DNA from: Ignelater luminosus
Lineage: Eukaryota > Arthropoda > Insecta > Coleoptera > Elateridae
Direction of reading: 5' to 3'
Length of the DNA stretch: 64,000 nucleotides
Assembly: GCA_011009095.1 (NCBI GenBank)
Contig: VTPC01000932.1
Span: 51,822-115,821 of the forward strand
Shown: positions 11,636 through 23,386 of the stretch, one piece after another
How positions within the stretch are numbered: the first letter of the stretch is position 1
Layout: every line of letters begins with the position of its first letter
Notes under the pieces: model-generated
The model's database searches: none
What the model was told of the DNA's origin: nothing
Seen by the model: the letters and a program-made list of their open reading frames with translations, nothing else
Translations under genes and position numbers: made by a program

Positions 11636-11860
11636 ATTACTTTGCAGTACTGCAAGTAGCTGGGAATACTGGAAATTATTTAAGGAGTATTTACTCAATA
11701 CTGGTACTGGATAGTTTGTATTTCCAGTACTTTACTGAATATTCTAAGTACTATTGAAAAGTACTGGTACTTAGTACTGCAAGTAAAAAATTAATTGTTT
11801 GATACTGGATACTGGTTACTCCCAGTACTTTTACCGAGTACTGGTCACAACTCTGAGTAA
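11636..11860. repeat. Degenerate GTACTGG/AGTACT repeat tract
   Basis: At least a dozen GTACT- or ATACTGG-type words (for example GTACTGGTACTTAGTACTG) scattered with loose spacing over ~220 bp. The word is self-complementary (AGTACT), so the tract can fold on either strand. A similar AGTACT-rich stretch occurs at 43070-43260 in an otherwise different context. Confidence 0.6.
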
Positions 11861-11868
11861 AAATATAT

Positions 11869-12150
11869 GGGGTGTTTGATTTAGAATCGAACACCAATGC
11901 CATTTCCGGTCTCAAATGGAAGTGGTGGTGGCTTCAGGTGAATTTCAAAATATAAATAGTTTAAGCATAAAGAATTTTATCTTAATCATCTGCTTAATAA
12001 AGAAAGAAAGTTGGTGAACTTGAGTTTCAAATTCACTCAGTATACCTTTTCTTTTATAATAATTACAAAAATTGTTTTGTATAAATTAATAATTTAAATA
12101 AATCTGGTCAAGGATTCTAAGAAAGCTAGAGCAATAAATTAGACACCCTG
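11869..12150. mobile_element. MITE with GGGTGTYTRATTTA ends
   Basis: The left end reads TATGGGGTGTTTGATTTAG. The right end, reversed, reads TACAGGGTGTCTAATTTATT. The ends are preceded by TA and enclose ~280 bp of non-coding sequence. It is probably a non-autonomous Tc1/mariner derivative. Confidence 0.5.
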
Positions 12151-15100
12151 TATAGTAAGCAATCAGATTTTAGACTGAAATAGAATATTGAATTCATCAC
12201 TATTACCACTTTAATTGCAATTATTATTTGTTACACATTTTTTTGGACAATGAAGTAAATGGAGTATACCAAATGCCATCTAGAATGATTAAATAAATTA
12301 CCTTCAATTGTCTTTATTTTTATTATTGTTGAGTTTGCAAGAGGAATTAGACAAGCTGGTAAAAAAGGGGGCGGTTATTGCCTAGGATGTGCAGGAGACC
12401 GAAAGAATGAAATAAAATAACACTAGCAGCTAAATTTGTACTACGGTGTTCACTGTGGTGGCTGCTTTGAAACAAACTATTTCATTTATAGTACACTCGT
12501 TTATTTTTAATAGTTAATTGTAAAAAATTGTCATAAAAGAAATATCTATGTATAAGTCTAGTTTCAGTTTTTTCATATTTGTATGTTCATTTTTAAAGCA
12601 ATAATAATATTGATGTCTTATAATAGGGATGATACTTTTTCAAACTTTCATTGTTGGTTCAGAGCTTTCTTGTATACAAACAGACGTGATAGATAATACT
12701 CTTGCTCCCTTCTATGTATGTTATTTTTGGCATCTCTTGTGTCACATTCGATTGGGGTTGGATGGTAACTTCCGTGTAGACCTTTTAAAACATAGATGTC
12801 AGTCTTCCCATGAAGTTACTAAATTGTAGATTGCGCAATGGTTAATCAGTTTCTTGTTATTTTGCAATATTTTCATAATTTTTTTTTAGAAACTTTAAAA
12901 GACTGAACAATGTTGACTCTTCATTCGTTTTAATTTAATTAGAAATTTAAAAAATTCCTTCAACTTTACATTTCTCAATATTCTCACATCAGTGAATATT
13001 GTTAATGTCAATTTAAATAAAATTCATACGAATGTACCGTTTCTCAACAAATTTACACAAGTCTTCATGTAGGACTTTCTTGTTATTCGTGATAAAAATC
13101 ATTCGAGTACATTTACATTTATAGTTAAGGCGACTTAATAGAACGCCCGCACACCTCCCATTTATTAAAGTCTGTGGGTTTTCAGGCGAACGAACTCGAA
13201 GGCTTATGGGGTTCTCTTTTAATGTATTTAGGTATATGAATACTCCAGTCTTCATCTCGTCTTTCCTAGTTTTCAAACGTTCACACATGCTGGGCAACTT
13301 TTAGTATAACTGTGTTTTGAAATACGCGCGCCCGAAGACAGTTCTTATTAAAAATCTGAAACACATTCCGTTAATTATATATTTATGTGAAAGGACGTTT
13401 TAAATAAACACGTTTTAGTAAAAGCAAAAAGTGTTAGTTTATTTTTTTGGGTGTGGACTAAAATCTAGATTACAGTATCTTTGCTCCATATTATAGTTAA
13501 AATACCAAAAACCTCCTTTAATTTAGTTATTCCGGTGTTATAATTAGCGCTATTATTACTAATTGTGTGTTTAAATAATAATTTCAAACACGTGTAAAAG
13601 TTCCGGCGGTTATAATTATAAAACGTTATTGAAATATTATAGTGAAAACTGTTATTGCAATATACAAACTTTGGTTTAAATTTGCATTTACTTATTTAAA
13701 TATTTAACTGAATGTGCGCAAAAGTCTAGTAATGTTTGTGTGTTGGACCAAACTGAAAATGGTTATTGGTCATAAATACACCGTCAATTCCGATTTGTTT
13801 ATTCACTTCAAGAAAATTCCTTCGCTTTCTGATTGCCTTTCGGATGGTGAAAATTCTTCTGCCCATGTTTTGCTAGTTACTGCCGTTCACAAATGGAAAA
13901 AGATCGTAAGTTCTTATCGTTTTGCAAATTACTCATTTTGCCTGATGATGACTACATTTTATTTTATAATTAACAAAGTTGATGACAACACATTTATGTA
14001 CATCTATGATGTAATTCAGAGGAATGATAAATTTAGTATCCTACAGAGTATTTTCTTCAAAGTAGAAATGATGATCGTTAAATTACTTAAATATCCCTCT
14101 CGACTATTAAGCGACGCCGGCGCGACGCTTTCGTATACGGAACACCCTCTTAGCTTTGACATTTATTTTCTTTTAGCTACCTAGGGTGGTGGTGTTATTT
14201 TTATGAGGGAAGAGCAACGGACTGAAAAGTTGCTTGTAGAAATTTCCGGTCTATTTGTACGTCATATATACATACTACCACATGGAAATAATTGCTTAAT
14301 TTGAGAACGTTGGCAAAAATTAAAACTGGGTTGCTGGTCGATGCTGCTCTTGATACGTCTGCACGTCACGCCTATCAACTAAAATGTAGCATTTCTTAAA
14401 TTCATCATTCATCAAAATGAGTAAAAACACGAGAATCGAGACTGTCGAAGTGTACTTTTAGAAGTTTCACATTAAAGATAACAAATATGCACCGGACTAG
14501 TTAGTTAGTGGTCTTGATTGTTGATGTTATGTGGATTCATAACAAAATAAAGACAAAATCTTGTCAACGTAATATATTGAAAATTCGTACAAAGATAAAA
14601 CAATTAAATAGAAAATTCAAATATTATAAATTGAATGTCGAAATTTAAATATTAAAATTAAATGATCAAATACTAAAACTTGAATGATAAAATATTAAAA
14701 AATAGAATGTCGAATACTAAAAATTGAATGATGCAGTTCTACGCACTTTTTGTATTTATAGGTGCAAACATATCTAGTTCATTAACGCGTCATAATGCGA
14801 CTCATTTAAAGATGTACAAAGGAATTAATGAGATCACACATTTTATAAACAATTTCCCACGAAAGGGATGTTATTTCAGCAAATTGATTTGCATGAATCA
14901 GATTATTACATAATGTTCAAAAAGAATAAATCCTTAACATTGATAATCATCCCTGTCAACTTCATCGAGTGAAGAAAATTCTTCTAAGTTTGTTTTCTTC
15001 TCGCACAATTTGGTCGTGGACACAAAAGTACTGCAGCCACCTAACGGGAAAATAAAGATTAAAAAGAGAAATTTGAGCAAGGTATGAAAATAATGGAGAA

Positions 15101-17187
15101 ACTAAAAAGAGGACGACCAGTGAATCCAGCTGTCAAAATTAATCGAGGCACTAGGCGGCTCAACTGATTTTCTGTGTCTGTACTCAAATCTTTTTGCAAA
15201 ATAGCAAGATATTGCTAGATGTTCAGACCTAGTAGTAGAGAACAAAAGCACTCGATCTAACTTAATCTTTGATGCTTAACTGGTAAGCACTAATCTTACA
15301 GGAAGGCGCAACCAAAGAAACAAAATTCCAATGCTTGCTATTCTTGCGCAGCATGTAACAATCTTTAAAGAAAATTTATTTCCAATTCAAAGGTTCCTCA
15401 CCAAATAACTTTAATTGTAGATATCCTCCGGCTTATCATGACTCATCTCATTATGGATCATGAGTGTCAGATAGCTTTAAAATCAAATTGGGGTCTGCCA
15501 ACGCTATGATAAACCACAAGTTTGTTATTTACATTTCTATCTTAAACACAATCAAAACAATTTGGACGCAAGAGCCTTTTTGTTAAAATTGGAAGAAAGA
15601 CTCAAAATTCCAAAACAGACGTGGTGTTTATCTATAAAATATAAGACAAAAAAAATGATATATAGTTTTAATTAAAATGTTTATTGCAAAAACACAAACA
15701 CAAACACAAAAAAAAACAAATAAAAAGAGAAGGCCGCTCTTTAACTCGAGTGAAAAACCCTTTTAATTTTAAGTAATCCTTACTAAACAGAGGTGACGTC
15801 ACCCTAGTTTAATTAACAACTAGGTTAACAAATAAACATCAAGAGCAGTACTTAATTATCAATGAACAAATAGATATTCATAATTTAGAATATATTTGAA
15901 TCATTGAATATTAAATGTGTTTATAATCATGAAACAAGTGGATATCATTGATAGCAACTAATTGTCCATAAACAAATGGATATCCACAATATCGAATATA
16001 TTTAATTATTAAAAAAAAAGTGGATTTTAACAATAACCACTAGTTCAAAAAACCCAATAGGTGTCACCAAATTGCAATATAGCAAGTTTCACCTTGTTGT
16101 ATGAACAAATTTCAAAGACAAAATAAACTTAACTCACTGTTTAACTCACAAAAATGTATGTACTTCCTGGTTTTAGCACATTCCCATGAGAAGCTATACA
16201 TTCAAGGCTGGTTGCTGGGTTTTGTTTGTTGACCCAATACCATTAAATTTGTGAGGTTATGAACGATACTACCTCTGCTGAATTTCTTGCTCAAATTAAT
16301 ATGAAATTCATATTATTCTGATTTTTCGAATGGTAGTGCCAGATTTTAACTTGAAACCGTTTCAAGAACCATTCATGGACACACCCTTATAACGGATACA
16401 TATGGGGAACCAACAAAAAAATCTCGGTTCTTTCCAGGTCTAAAGGCTAAAATAAAATTCCACAACACGAAGAAACTAATTAACACAATATTTGTTCAGA
16501 CTTCGCAGAAAAAATCTAATTTTTGATTGCAAAATTCTAACTGCAAATCACAAACAACCTGTTGATCATGCAACTTCCTTCACAATTATCGTCTTGTCTC
16601 CGATCAAAACGGAAGGACCCCGCCCTAGGAAGAATCCAATTCTTCCGCCAACTTTCAAAATGTGAACTGACTAAGATGATACAAATTAAAACCACGGAGA
16701 AAATCAATGCCCTAAGATTAAGATTTTGCTTTTTTAAATTAAATTAGAATTTCTAAAGAATTATCAAACACAAATAAAATTTTTAGACGGGAGAATAACA
16801 AATATTCAAAAAAATGTTAAAATCGAACCGTTGAAGGATATTTGTATGGGGGATTCCCCCAAAAACAATAAGATCCGTATTTTCCTATAAACGATGATTT
16901 TAAATAAGAAAAACTTGAAAATATAGAATTCCTAATTCAATTTAATCAATGAACAAATCAAATTTTAAATTCAACAATACATTATAAAAATTAACATAAA
17001 AAAGTCGAGAGTATGCATCCACATTATTTTATGACACTCTCGTACCAACTTAAAGTAATAAAATATTCACGGGATTTTAGAAAATTTAAATAATTTTATG
17101 ACGACGAGTAACGAACCGTTACAAGCAACGATTGAGTATATTCCGAAAACTACTGAAGATCCTTATCTGATGACACAATGCACTATA
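12151..17187. other. Intron sequence without recognised genes
   Basis: About 5 kb of A/T-rich intron. It includes an open frame at 13732-14184 (151 codons from its ATG) that matches no motif I know and has no splice or codon signature of a gene, a tandem repeat at 14619-14735, and short open frames judged to be chance. I see no RNA gene or further transposon ends that I can support. Confidence 0.5.
14619..14735. repeat. Degenerate tandem repeat, ~22 bp unit
   Basis: Roughly five units built on TTGAATGATMAAATAYTAAAA with length variation between 21 and 27 bases. Non-coding satellite-like tract within intron 1. Confidence 0.6.
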
Positions 17188-18476
17188 ACACATGGGCTGA
17201 AAAGTCCCAGGCCTAACAAATAGATGGCGCTAGTTCTATTGCATTCACCGCTTTTTCAGTTAGTACTAACCTTCAAAAGACAGCTGTTAAAATTTCGTTA
17301 TATTCTATTCATTATTTTGTGAGTTATTGTGCTAAGAGTGACGCTACTTTTGTTATTTTCAAAACAATGGATCAAAAACAATTCGTGTTTTAATTTTACA
17401 CTGCTTCTTGATGGGAAAAAATACCGTTCAAGCGAAGCAATGGCTTGAAAAGTGTTTATGGGGACTCCGCTCCATCAGAAACAACAATTGGTTGGTTTGC
17501 TGACTTCAAACGTGGTCGTAGAGACACCGATGATGCAGAACGCAGTGGACGTCCAAATGAGGCGGTAACACCAGAAAACATCAAAAAAATCCACAAAATC
17601 GTTTTGAATGATCGAAAAGTGAAGTTGCGTGAGTTAGCTGACATTGTAAAGATATCAAAAGAACGTGTTGGCTTTATATTGCATGAGCATTTGACTATGA
17701 GAAAGCTCTGCTCAAAGTGGGTGCCACGTTTGCTCACTGTTCACCAAAAACAAGAACGTGTTGATGTTTCTGAGCAGTGTTTGGCCATGTTTAAACGTAA
17801 CAAACCGGAATTTTTGCGTCGATATGTGACAATGGATGAAACATGGATCCATCACTTTACTCCGGAATCAAAACGATCGTCATCTGAGTGGACAGCAACT
17901 GGTGAACCTCGTCCAAAGAGACCGAAAGCACAACAATCGGCTGGAAAGGTTATGGCCTCGGTATTTTGAGATGTGCGTGGTGTAATATTCATCGACTATC
18001 TTGAGAAGGGAAATACCATCAACAGTGAATATTATATAGCGTTATTGGAGCGTTTGAAGGCCGAAATTGCAAAGAAACGACCGCATATGGCAAAGAAAAA
18101 ATTTTGTTTCATCAAGACAACGCACCGTGTCACAAGTCAATCAAAACAATGGCAAAACTACATGAATTGAACTTCGAATTGCTCCCACATCCACCGTATT
18201 CGCCAGATTTGGCTCCCAGCGACTACTGGCTGTTCGCAGACCTAAAAAAATGCTTGCCGGTAAGAAATTTCGCTCGAATGAAGAGGTTATCGCTGAAACT
18301 GAGTCCTATTTTGAGGCAAAAGATAAATCGTTCTGCAAAAGTGGTATTGAAATGTTACAGCGGCGCTGGAATGATTGCGTTGTTCTTGATGGAAATTACG
18401 TTGATGAATAAAGCTAATTTTGAACAAAAAAAACCGTGTTTTCTTTGTTAGGCCTGGGACTTTTCAGCCCATGTGT
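17188..18476 (+). mobile_element. Full-length DD34D mariner (cecropia/mauritiana type), inactive
   Basis: The ends share the inverted repeat ACACATGGGCTGAAAAGTCC and continue to GCCTAACAAA (33 bp in all), with TA duplicated at 17186-17187 and 18477-18478. Length is 1289 bp, normal for mariner. One transposase gene lies inside on the plus strand. Confidence 0.9.
17367..18411 (+). pseudogene. DD34D mariner transposase with frameshifts and one nonsense codon
   Basis: Begins MDQKQF and, after a frameshift, KSVYGDSAPSETTIGWFADF (helix-turn-helix), SGRPNEAVT (linker), KLRELADIVKISKERVGFIL (second helix-turn-helix), WVPRLLT and YVTMDETWIHHFTPESK (first Asp). TGG has become TGA at 17967-17969 in the SVFWD motif. 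Frameshifts near 18100 and 18258 follow. HQDNAPCHKS (second Asp) and PHPPYSPDLAPSDYWLF (third Asp) are kept with 34 residues between, the mariner spacing. The natural end is GNYVDE. Similar to the SETMAR/Hsmar1 type of transposase. Confidence 0.9.
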
Positions 18477-20564
18477 TATCACACTGGACTAAATACTCTG
18501 AAACATCAAGAATTAGGAAAAGGCAAAATATCTCAAATTATAAGTTTTGATTACATCCTAAAGATTAGCCTTCCTTACATTTATTTCATTTTATTTATTA
18601 CACAATCAACACAAGTCACTAGAGTTTGTTTCATCTGATAACTAACATAAGAAGAGCTGCTTGACTAAAGACGGCTTCTTTAACTTTTGTTTTAATAAGC
18701 GTTTACTTCCTCTTATACTACTTTTGATAAAGAATAAAAAAAGCTGAAAACTTTAATCGAATTTACAAAAACAGACTAAATGGACATTTCTTAGAAATCG
18801 CAAAAAATGTTTTGCTGTGTATATTTCAGAAATTTATTGTTACAAAATCTTGTATACAGCAGGTGTTTAAGAAAAAGTTGTTTGCTGTCTTCTCTAGCAG
18901 CAGATAATAATAATAATGTGTTTTTGTTTAAAAAAAGTAAAGATATTTTAAAAAGAAGAAAATGAAATAAAACATAAAAGGTGAGGTTCATTTATGAGTC
19001 TAGGCTCATTTGCTGTTCTTTCACCTAACCCGGTTTAAATTGAATTTCATTTTAGAAAGATTATAAACATAAACATTAAGACATGTAATAGTACATATTA
19101 CATAAAATATTATAGAGGTTGGTTATTTGGTAGCTAAAAGATCATTTGAAGAATTTATTCTTGTGCATTTATTTTTTAAAATGTTATCATACAGGTAAGC
19201 AGCGTGGCATTTTCTCCTTTGCTCCATACTTAACCTGTGTGATACTAATTCGAGTCTTTTATCAAAGATTAATCACAGACAAGCATTCTGCAATTTTAAA
19301 CGAGAAAAAGGAAGAATACTTGTTAAATCACAAACTAGAGGTGTTTATGATAAAGAGTAAAGGTCCTTATATAGAACCCTGAGGAACATCTTTGGTTATA
19401 TTTAAAAATTCAGATAGCTGATCATTATATCTGATTGCCTGTTGCCGTCTACTCAAATAGTTATCGATAAGTGCAATAGCAGGAACTGCAACACTAATAT
19501 AGTAAAGACTAGCTAATAGTACCCTGTGAGCTATTGAAGACTTGAATAATGTAATAAAACAAGAATGGTTACTTTACCTTGTTTGCTGGCCATAAATACA
19601 TCATCGGTAACCTTAAGCAAGACAGTACAACAACTACGGCTGATGATCAGGTAAAATATTATTTAAACCAAGTTTTCTGAGTTGGGACTCTATAGCCTTT
19701 TTCATTATTTTAGATAAAGCTGGTAGGATGCTAATAGGTCATAAATCTTTAAAATCATTTTTCCATACTCGTAAACCTACGCACAAATCTTCGTTAGAGA
19801 GAGTTCATATATCAGTTTTCAATATATAGGGTGTCTCAAGAAGCAGAAACCCTCAGGTTTCCTCTTCTTGCTCTACACTCGTACACACTGACTGCATTGC
19901 TAATTTTAGTTGAGAACTTGCCAGTGTACAAAACTGAACTGTACTTCAAACGAGTACGCAAATAGAGCAGAAAGAAGAAACATGGGTGTACAGTATCATC
20001 AAAATCTTCCCATTACTAAGACATGCTAAATGGTAACACTAGTAGTTCTCGTTCTAAATATTTCTGCTAATTTCGGCTAGTTTATCTTTTCTCGCTAGTA
20101 ATTTGTTGTTGATTGCCAAGATTTATATGTTTATACATACTACTTCAGAATTTAATTTACTTTTATGCGTTATGTTAAATTAAATAAGTTCTTTATTTCC
20201 TAATTTGGCGTATCCTACTATTATTTTTATAACATCGTGTAGTTTTATATGTTTGTTTAATAAAAACTTTACTTCTTACATGTTTTACTGTAATTTCTTT
20301 GTTCTCTTAAACGGCAATTTCCTATAACACTGGTCAACACTGTTTTTGTCACACGAACTTTGTGATGATTTTTGTTTATGTTGGTGTACCCTCATTAAAA
20401 AAATATATAATTTTGTTTCAGTCACATTCAGTTTTTTTGTAACAGCTACATATTCATTTCTGACCTCATATACGTGTCTTTGTTCGAATAACTTCATTTA
20501 GGCGACTGTATAACTATTGCATTCAACTAACTTACATTTTATTTACGTTGGTTACATCGTAAAT
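18477..20564. other. Intron sequence, no gene seen
   Basis: A/T-rich sequence with short chance frames only. The one structured piece is the inverted repeat at 19845-19992. Confidence 0.5.
19845..19992. repeat. Imperfect ~35 bp inverted repeat, MITE-like
   Basis: GTTTCCTCTTCTTGCTCTAC with CTCGTA (from 19857) pairs with TACGAGT-like sequence and GAGCAGAAAGAAGAAAC (to 19981). The outer bases (ACCCTCAG against CATGGGTGT) also roughly pair. An ATATAGGGTGTCTCAAG sequence just upstream resembles a transposon end. Confidence 0.4.
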
Positions 20565-22198
20565 ATGCCACGAAAGTGTTCTAACAACCCCGACAGTTTT
20601 TGTTATGTGTGTGGAGAATTAACTTTTACATCTCAGCGTCGAAATTTCACACCATTAATTGAACAGTGCTATTCTGGATTTCCTGTGAGGCATCAAGATA
20701 AATCCTGGGTTCCACATAAATGTTATGTAACGTGTGTGAGACTCCTATTAGGTTGGGCTAAACAAGAACCTAGACATTTGCCATTTGCTATACCAATGAT
20801 TTGGACGGAACCAAAAGATCATGTAAGTGATTGTTATTTTTGTTTGACTCAAACAAAAGGCATTACAACAAAGTCTAAACACACTATGAAGTATCCAAAC
20901 TTGCCTTCGGCCAACAGACCCATCCTACATAGTGCCGAACTGCCTGTGCCAAAGCCCCCAAATCGACCAGAAAGTCAGGATTCTGTTTCTAGTCCGGAAT
21001 TTGTTCTCGGTGATCACGATAAGGTATCTCAAGAAAGTATCTTAAGTTATGAACCGTCAACTTTAAAAAAAACCGTACCTATTGACACAACGTGATTTAA
21101 ATGATTTAGTACGTGATTTGAATCTGTCTAAAAAACAGGCTGAGCTTTTGGGGTCTAGATTAAACGACTGGAATCTACTTTCTCTTGATACGAGAATTTC
21201 TTATTTTCGACATCGTGACGATGAAATAAAACCTTACTTTTCTGAAGCAGATGGTTTAGTCTATTGTAATAACGTTCCTGTTGTGATGAATTTACTAAAT
21301 GTTAAATATGATCCAAGTCACTGGCGATTGTTCATTGACTCCTCAAAAACTAGTTTGAAAGCTGTGTTGCTGCATAACGGAAACAAACTTCCTTCAGTGC
21401 CGGTTGCTCATGGTTCTGATATGAAAGAGACTTACGAAAATATGAGATTTCTTCTTGAAAAAATTGAATACAATATACACGCTTGGAAAATTTGTGGCGA
21501 TTTTAAAATCATTGCTCTTTTGCTTGGACTACAGCTTGGTTACACAAAATTTTGCTGTTTCATTTGCGAATGGGAAGTAGAGACAGAAAAAGTCACTACA
21601 CAAAGAGAGTCTGGCCCAAGCGTGAATCACTTACTCCAGACCATAAAAATGTTTAAAATTAATGAACTCTGATGACATACTTTTACCACCGTTGCACATA
21701 AAGCTCGGCCTGATAAAAAATTTTGTAAAAGCTATGCCTAAAGATGGCAGTGGATTTTTATATCTGAAAGAGAAATTCCTCAAACTCGGCGAGGCAAAAA
21801 TTAAAGAGGGAATATTTGTAGGTCCACAAATACGGGAACTGACAAAGGATAAGAGCTTTGAAGGAAAACCGAATGATCAGGAAAAACTCGCCCGGAAATG
21901 TTTTGTGAATGTTGTCCAAAATTTTCTAGGAAACCATAAAGTGGAAAATTACAGACTTAATAAATGAACTTATAATGTCATATAAAGTTTGGGGTATAAT
22001 ATGTCCTTAAAAATACATATGCTGGACTCTCATCTGGATTTCTTTCCTGCAAAATTTGAGTGCTGTGAGTGACGAACAAGGCGAGAGGTTTCATCAGGAC
22101 ATTTCCTTAATGGAGAAGCGCTATCAAGAGAAATGGAGTCCAGGAATGCTAGCAGATTGTTGTTGGAGACTTAGAAGGGACCTACCAGAAGCCAAATA
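20565..22198 (+). pseudogene. Recurrent transposon-type protein of unnamed family (zinc-finger plus RNase H-like candidate), decayed
   Basis: Reads in pieces. 20565-21092 starts MPRKCSNNPDSFCYVCGEL and has further Cys pairs (HKCYVTCVRLL, DCYFCLTQT), a putative N-terminal zinc-binding module. 21082-21669 includes WRLFIDSSKTSLKAVLLHNG, CGDFKIIALLLGLQLGYTKF and CCFICEW. 21662-21964 has LPPLHIKLGLIKNFVKAM and FVGPQIREL. 22056-22198 has AVSDEQGERFHQDISLMEKRY and ends LPEAKY. Frameshifts or stops separate all pieces. I recognise this as a protein type that recurs, annotated only as uncharacterised, in arthropod and hydrozoan genomes. The acidic residues in FIDSS, CGDFK and DEQGE could be a DDE/D catalytic set, but that is inference. 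The last four codons and stop (SRKS) lie at 26715-26729, beyond a copia insertion. Confidence 0.65.
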
Positions 22199-22432
22199 TG
22201 TTAAATATTTTTATATTATTAAATGCTTTTCTATTTTATTTTATTTTATTTTATTATAATTAGCAAAAATAAACACAGCAAGACTTCACAATAAAACTTC
22301 AAAAACTTATTCCTCTCTTTTTTCTTATTACATTATTGACATACATAATAATATCCTTTTGTTTTTTTTTAATTAATCAAAACTTATAGTGGGTACCAAA
22401 CATATACCTAACAATATCTATTATATTTAACA
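22199..22432 (-). repeat. Copia 3' LTR
   Basis: 234 bp, TGTTA...TAACA. It is 11 bases longer than its partner because of TTTTA expansion and one extra T. Confidence 0.95.
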
Positions 22433-22446
22433 CTCCTCCTCGATTT
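22433..22446 (-). other. Copia polypurine tract
   Basis: On the minus strand the sequence GAGGAGGAG directly precedes the 3' LTR (TGTTAAAT), the position and composition of a plus-strand primer site. Confidence 0.75.
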
Positions 22447-22673
22447 TAATTTTCTATAAAATGAAAAATCGCTTAGAAAAAGAAACAAACATAATATAAA
22501 CATTACAGTTTTGAAATTATAATATAACTTATAAAACCTTTATCATATCCTTAAACTAAATAAATTTTTCTTTGCTCAAAGATTTGGTAAAGATGTCTGC
22601 TATATTTTCGTTACTGCTAACATAACTAATCTTTATGACTCCTTTTATTATCAAATCTTTGATATAGTGCTCC

Positions 22674-22898
22674 TTAATGTCTATATGTTTCATAAGTACT
22701 TGACATAGAGATTGCACTTATATTGTCCATGAATAAAATAGGTAACATAAAATTATTAAATTCCGTCAATATTCCTTTTACATAAACTAGTTCTTGAGCT
22801 GAGGCTGCACCAGCTATATATTCAGCTTCACATGTTGACAATGCTACACAATTCTGCTTTTTTGAGAACCACGACACAGGATTACCACAATATAACAC
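22674..22898 (-). pseudogene. Copia RNase H segment
   Basis: Reads CGNPVSWFSKKQNCVALST, CEAEYIAGAASAQELVYVKG and ILFMDNISAISM: the copia RNase H core with the acidic residues of CEAEY and MDN. It starts in a new frame relative to the upstream polymerase and ends early at a stop (TYETYRH), so it is cut off from the Pol protein. Confidence 0.85.
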
Positions 22899-23323
22899 AA
22901 CACATCACTAACTTTTTTCCGGTCCACTTGATCTTCTGCCCAATCTGCATCTGAGAAACCTTTTAGCTCATTCTTTCCTTTCTTATAATGTAGTCCAAAA
23001 TTCTGAGTTTGCTTCAAATAACGCAATACCCTTTTTCCTGCTTTCCAAGCTTGTTCAGTAGGCTTGTCTAGTAATCGACTCAAGTAGGAAACCGTGAACA
23101 TGATATCAGGTCTAAATGTTGTGGCCAAATACATCAAGCTTCCTATTAATTGTCGAAAGGGAACTTGTTTTATATCTTGATCTACGTTAATCTGAAGATT
23201 TACTTCCATTGATGTAAAACATCCTCTACAGTCAACCATATTGAAATTTTCCAATATTTTATTTATTAATTTTGGTTTAGTTATTATTAATTTATCTCTA
23301 GTTCTTGTAATTTTCACCCCCAA
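22844..23323 (-). pseudogene. Copia reverse transcriptase C-terminal/connection segment
   Basis: Contains LGVKI-type GVKITRTRDKLIITKPKLI, VPFRQLIGSLMYLATTFRPD and GFSDADWAED, the copia polymerase tail leading into RNase H. It is separated from 23387-25339 by a frameshift and stop; the YVDDIILTG catalytic motif itself lies in the shifted frame near 23430. Confidence 0.85.
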
Positions 23324-23386
23324 AAAATTAGAAATATTTCCTAAGTCTTTTCTTCAAATTCATCTTTTAACAACTTGACTGTTTCT

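Noticed and set aside
11885..11937. Exon-like 53 bases (TGATTTAG acceptor, GTGAATTT donor, less AT-rich)
   Set aside because: It lies inside a MITE whose inverted ends start at 11869 and finish at 12150; the acceptor is part of the terminal repeat, and 53 bases would break the LRRFIP frame.
13732..14184. Open frame of 151 codons in intron 1
   Set aside because: No recognisable motif, unlike any protein I know, no splice borders or neighbouring exons, and a frame this long can arise by chance in 64 kb.
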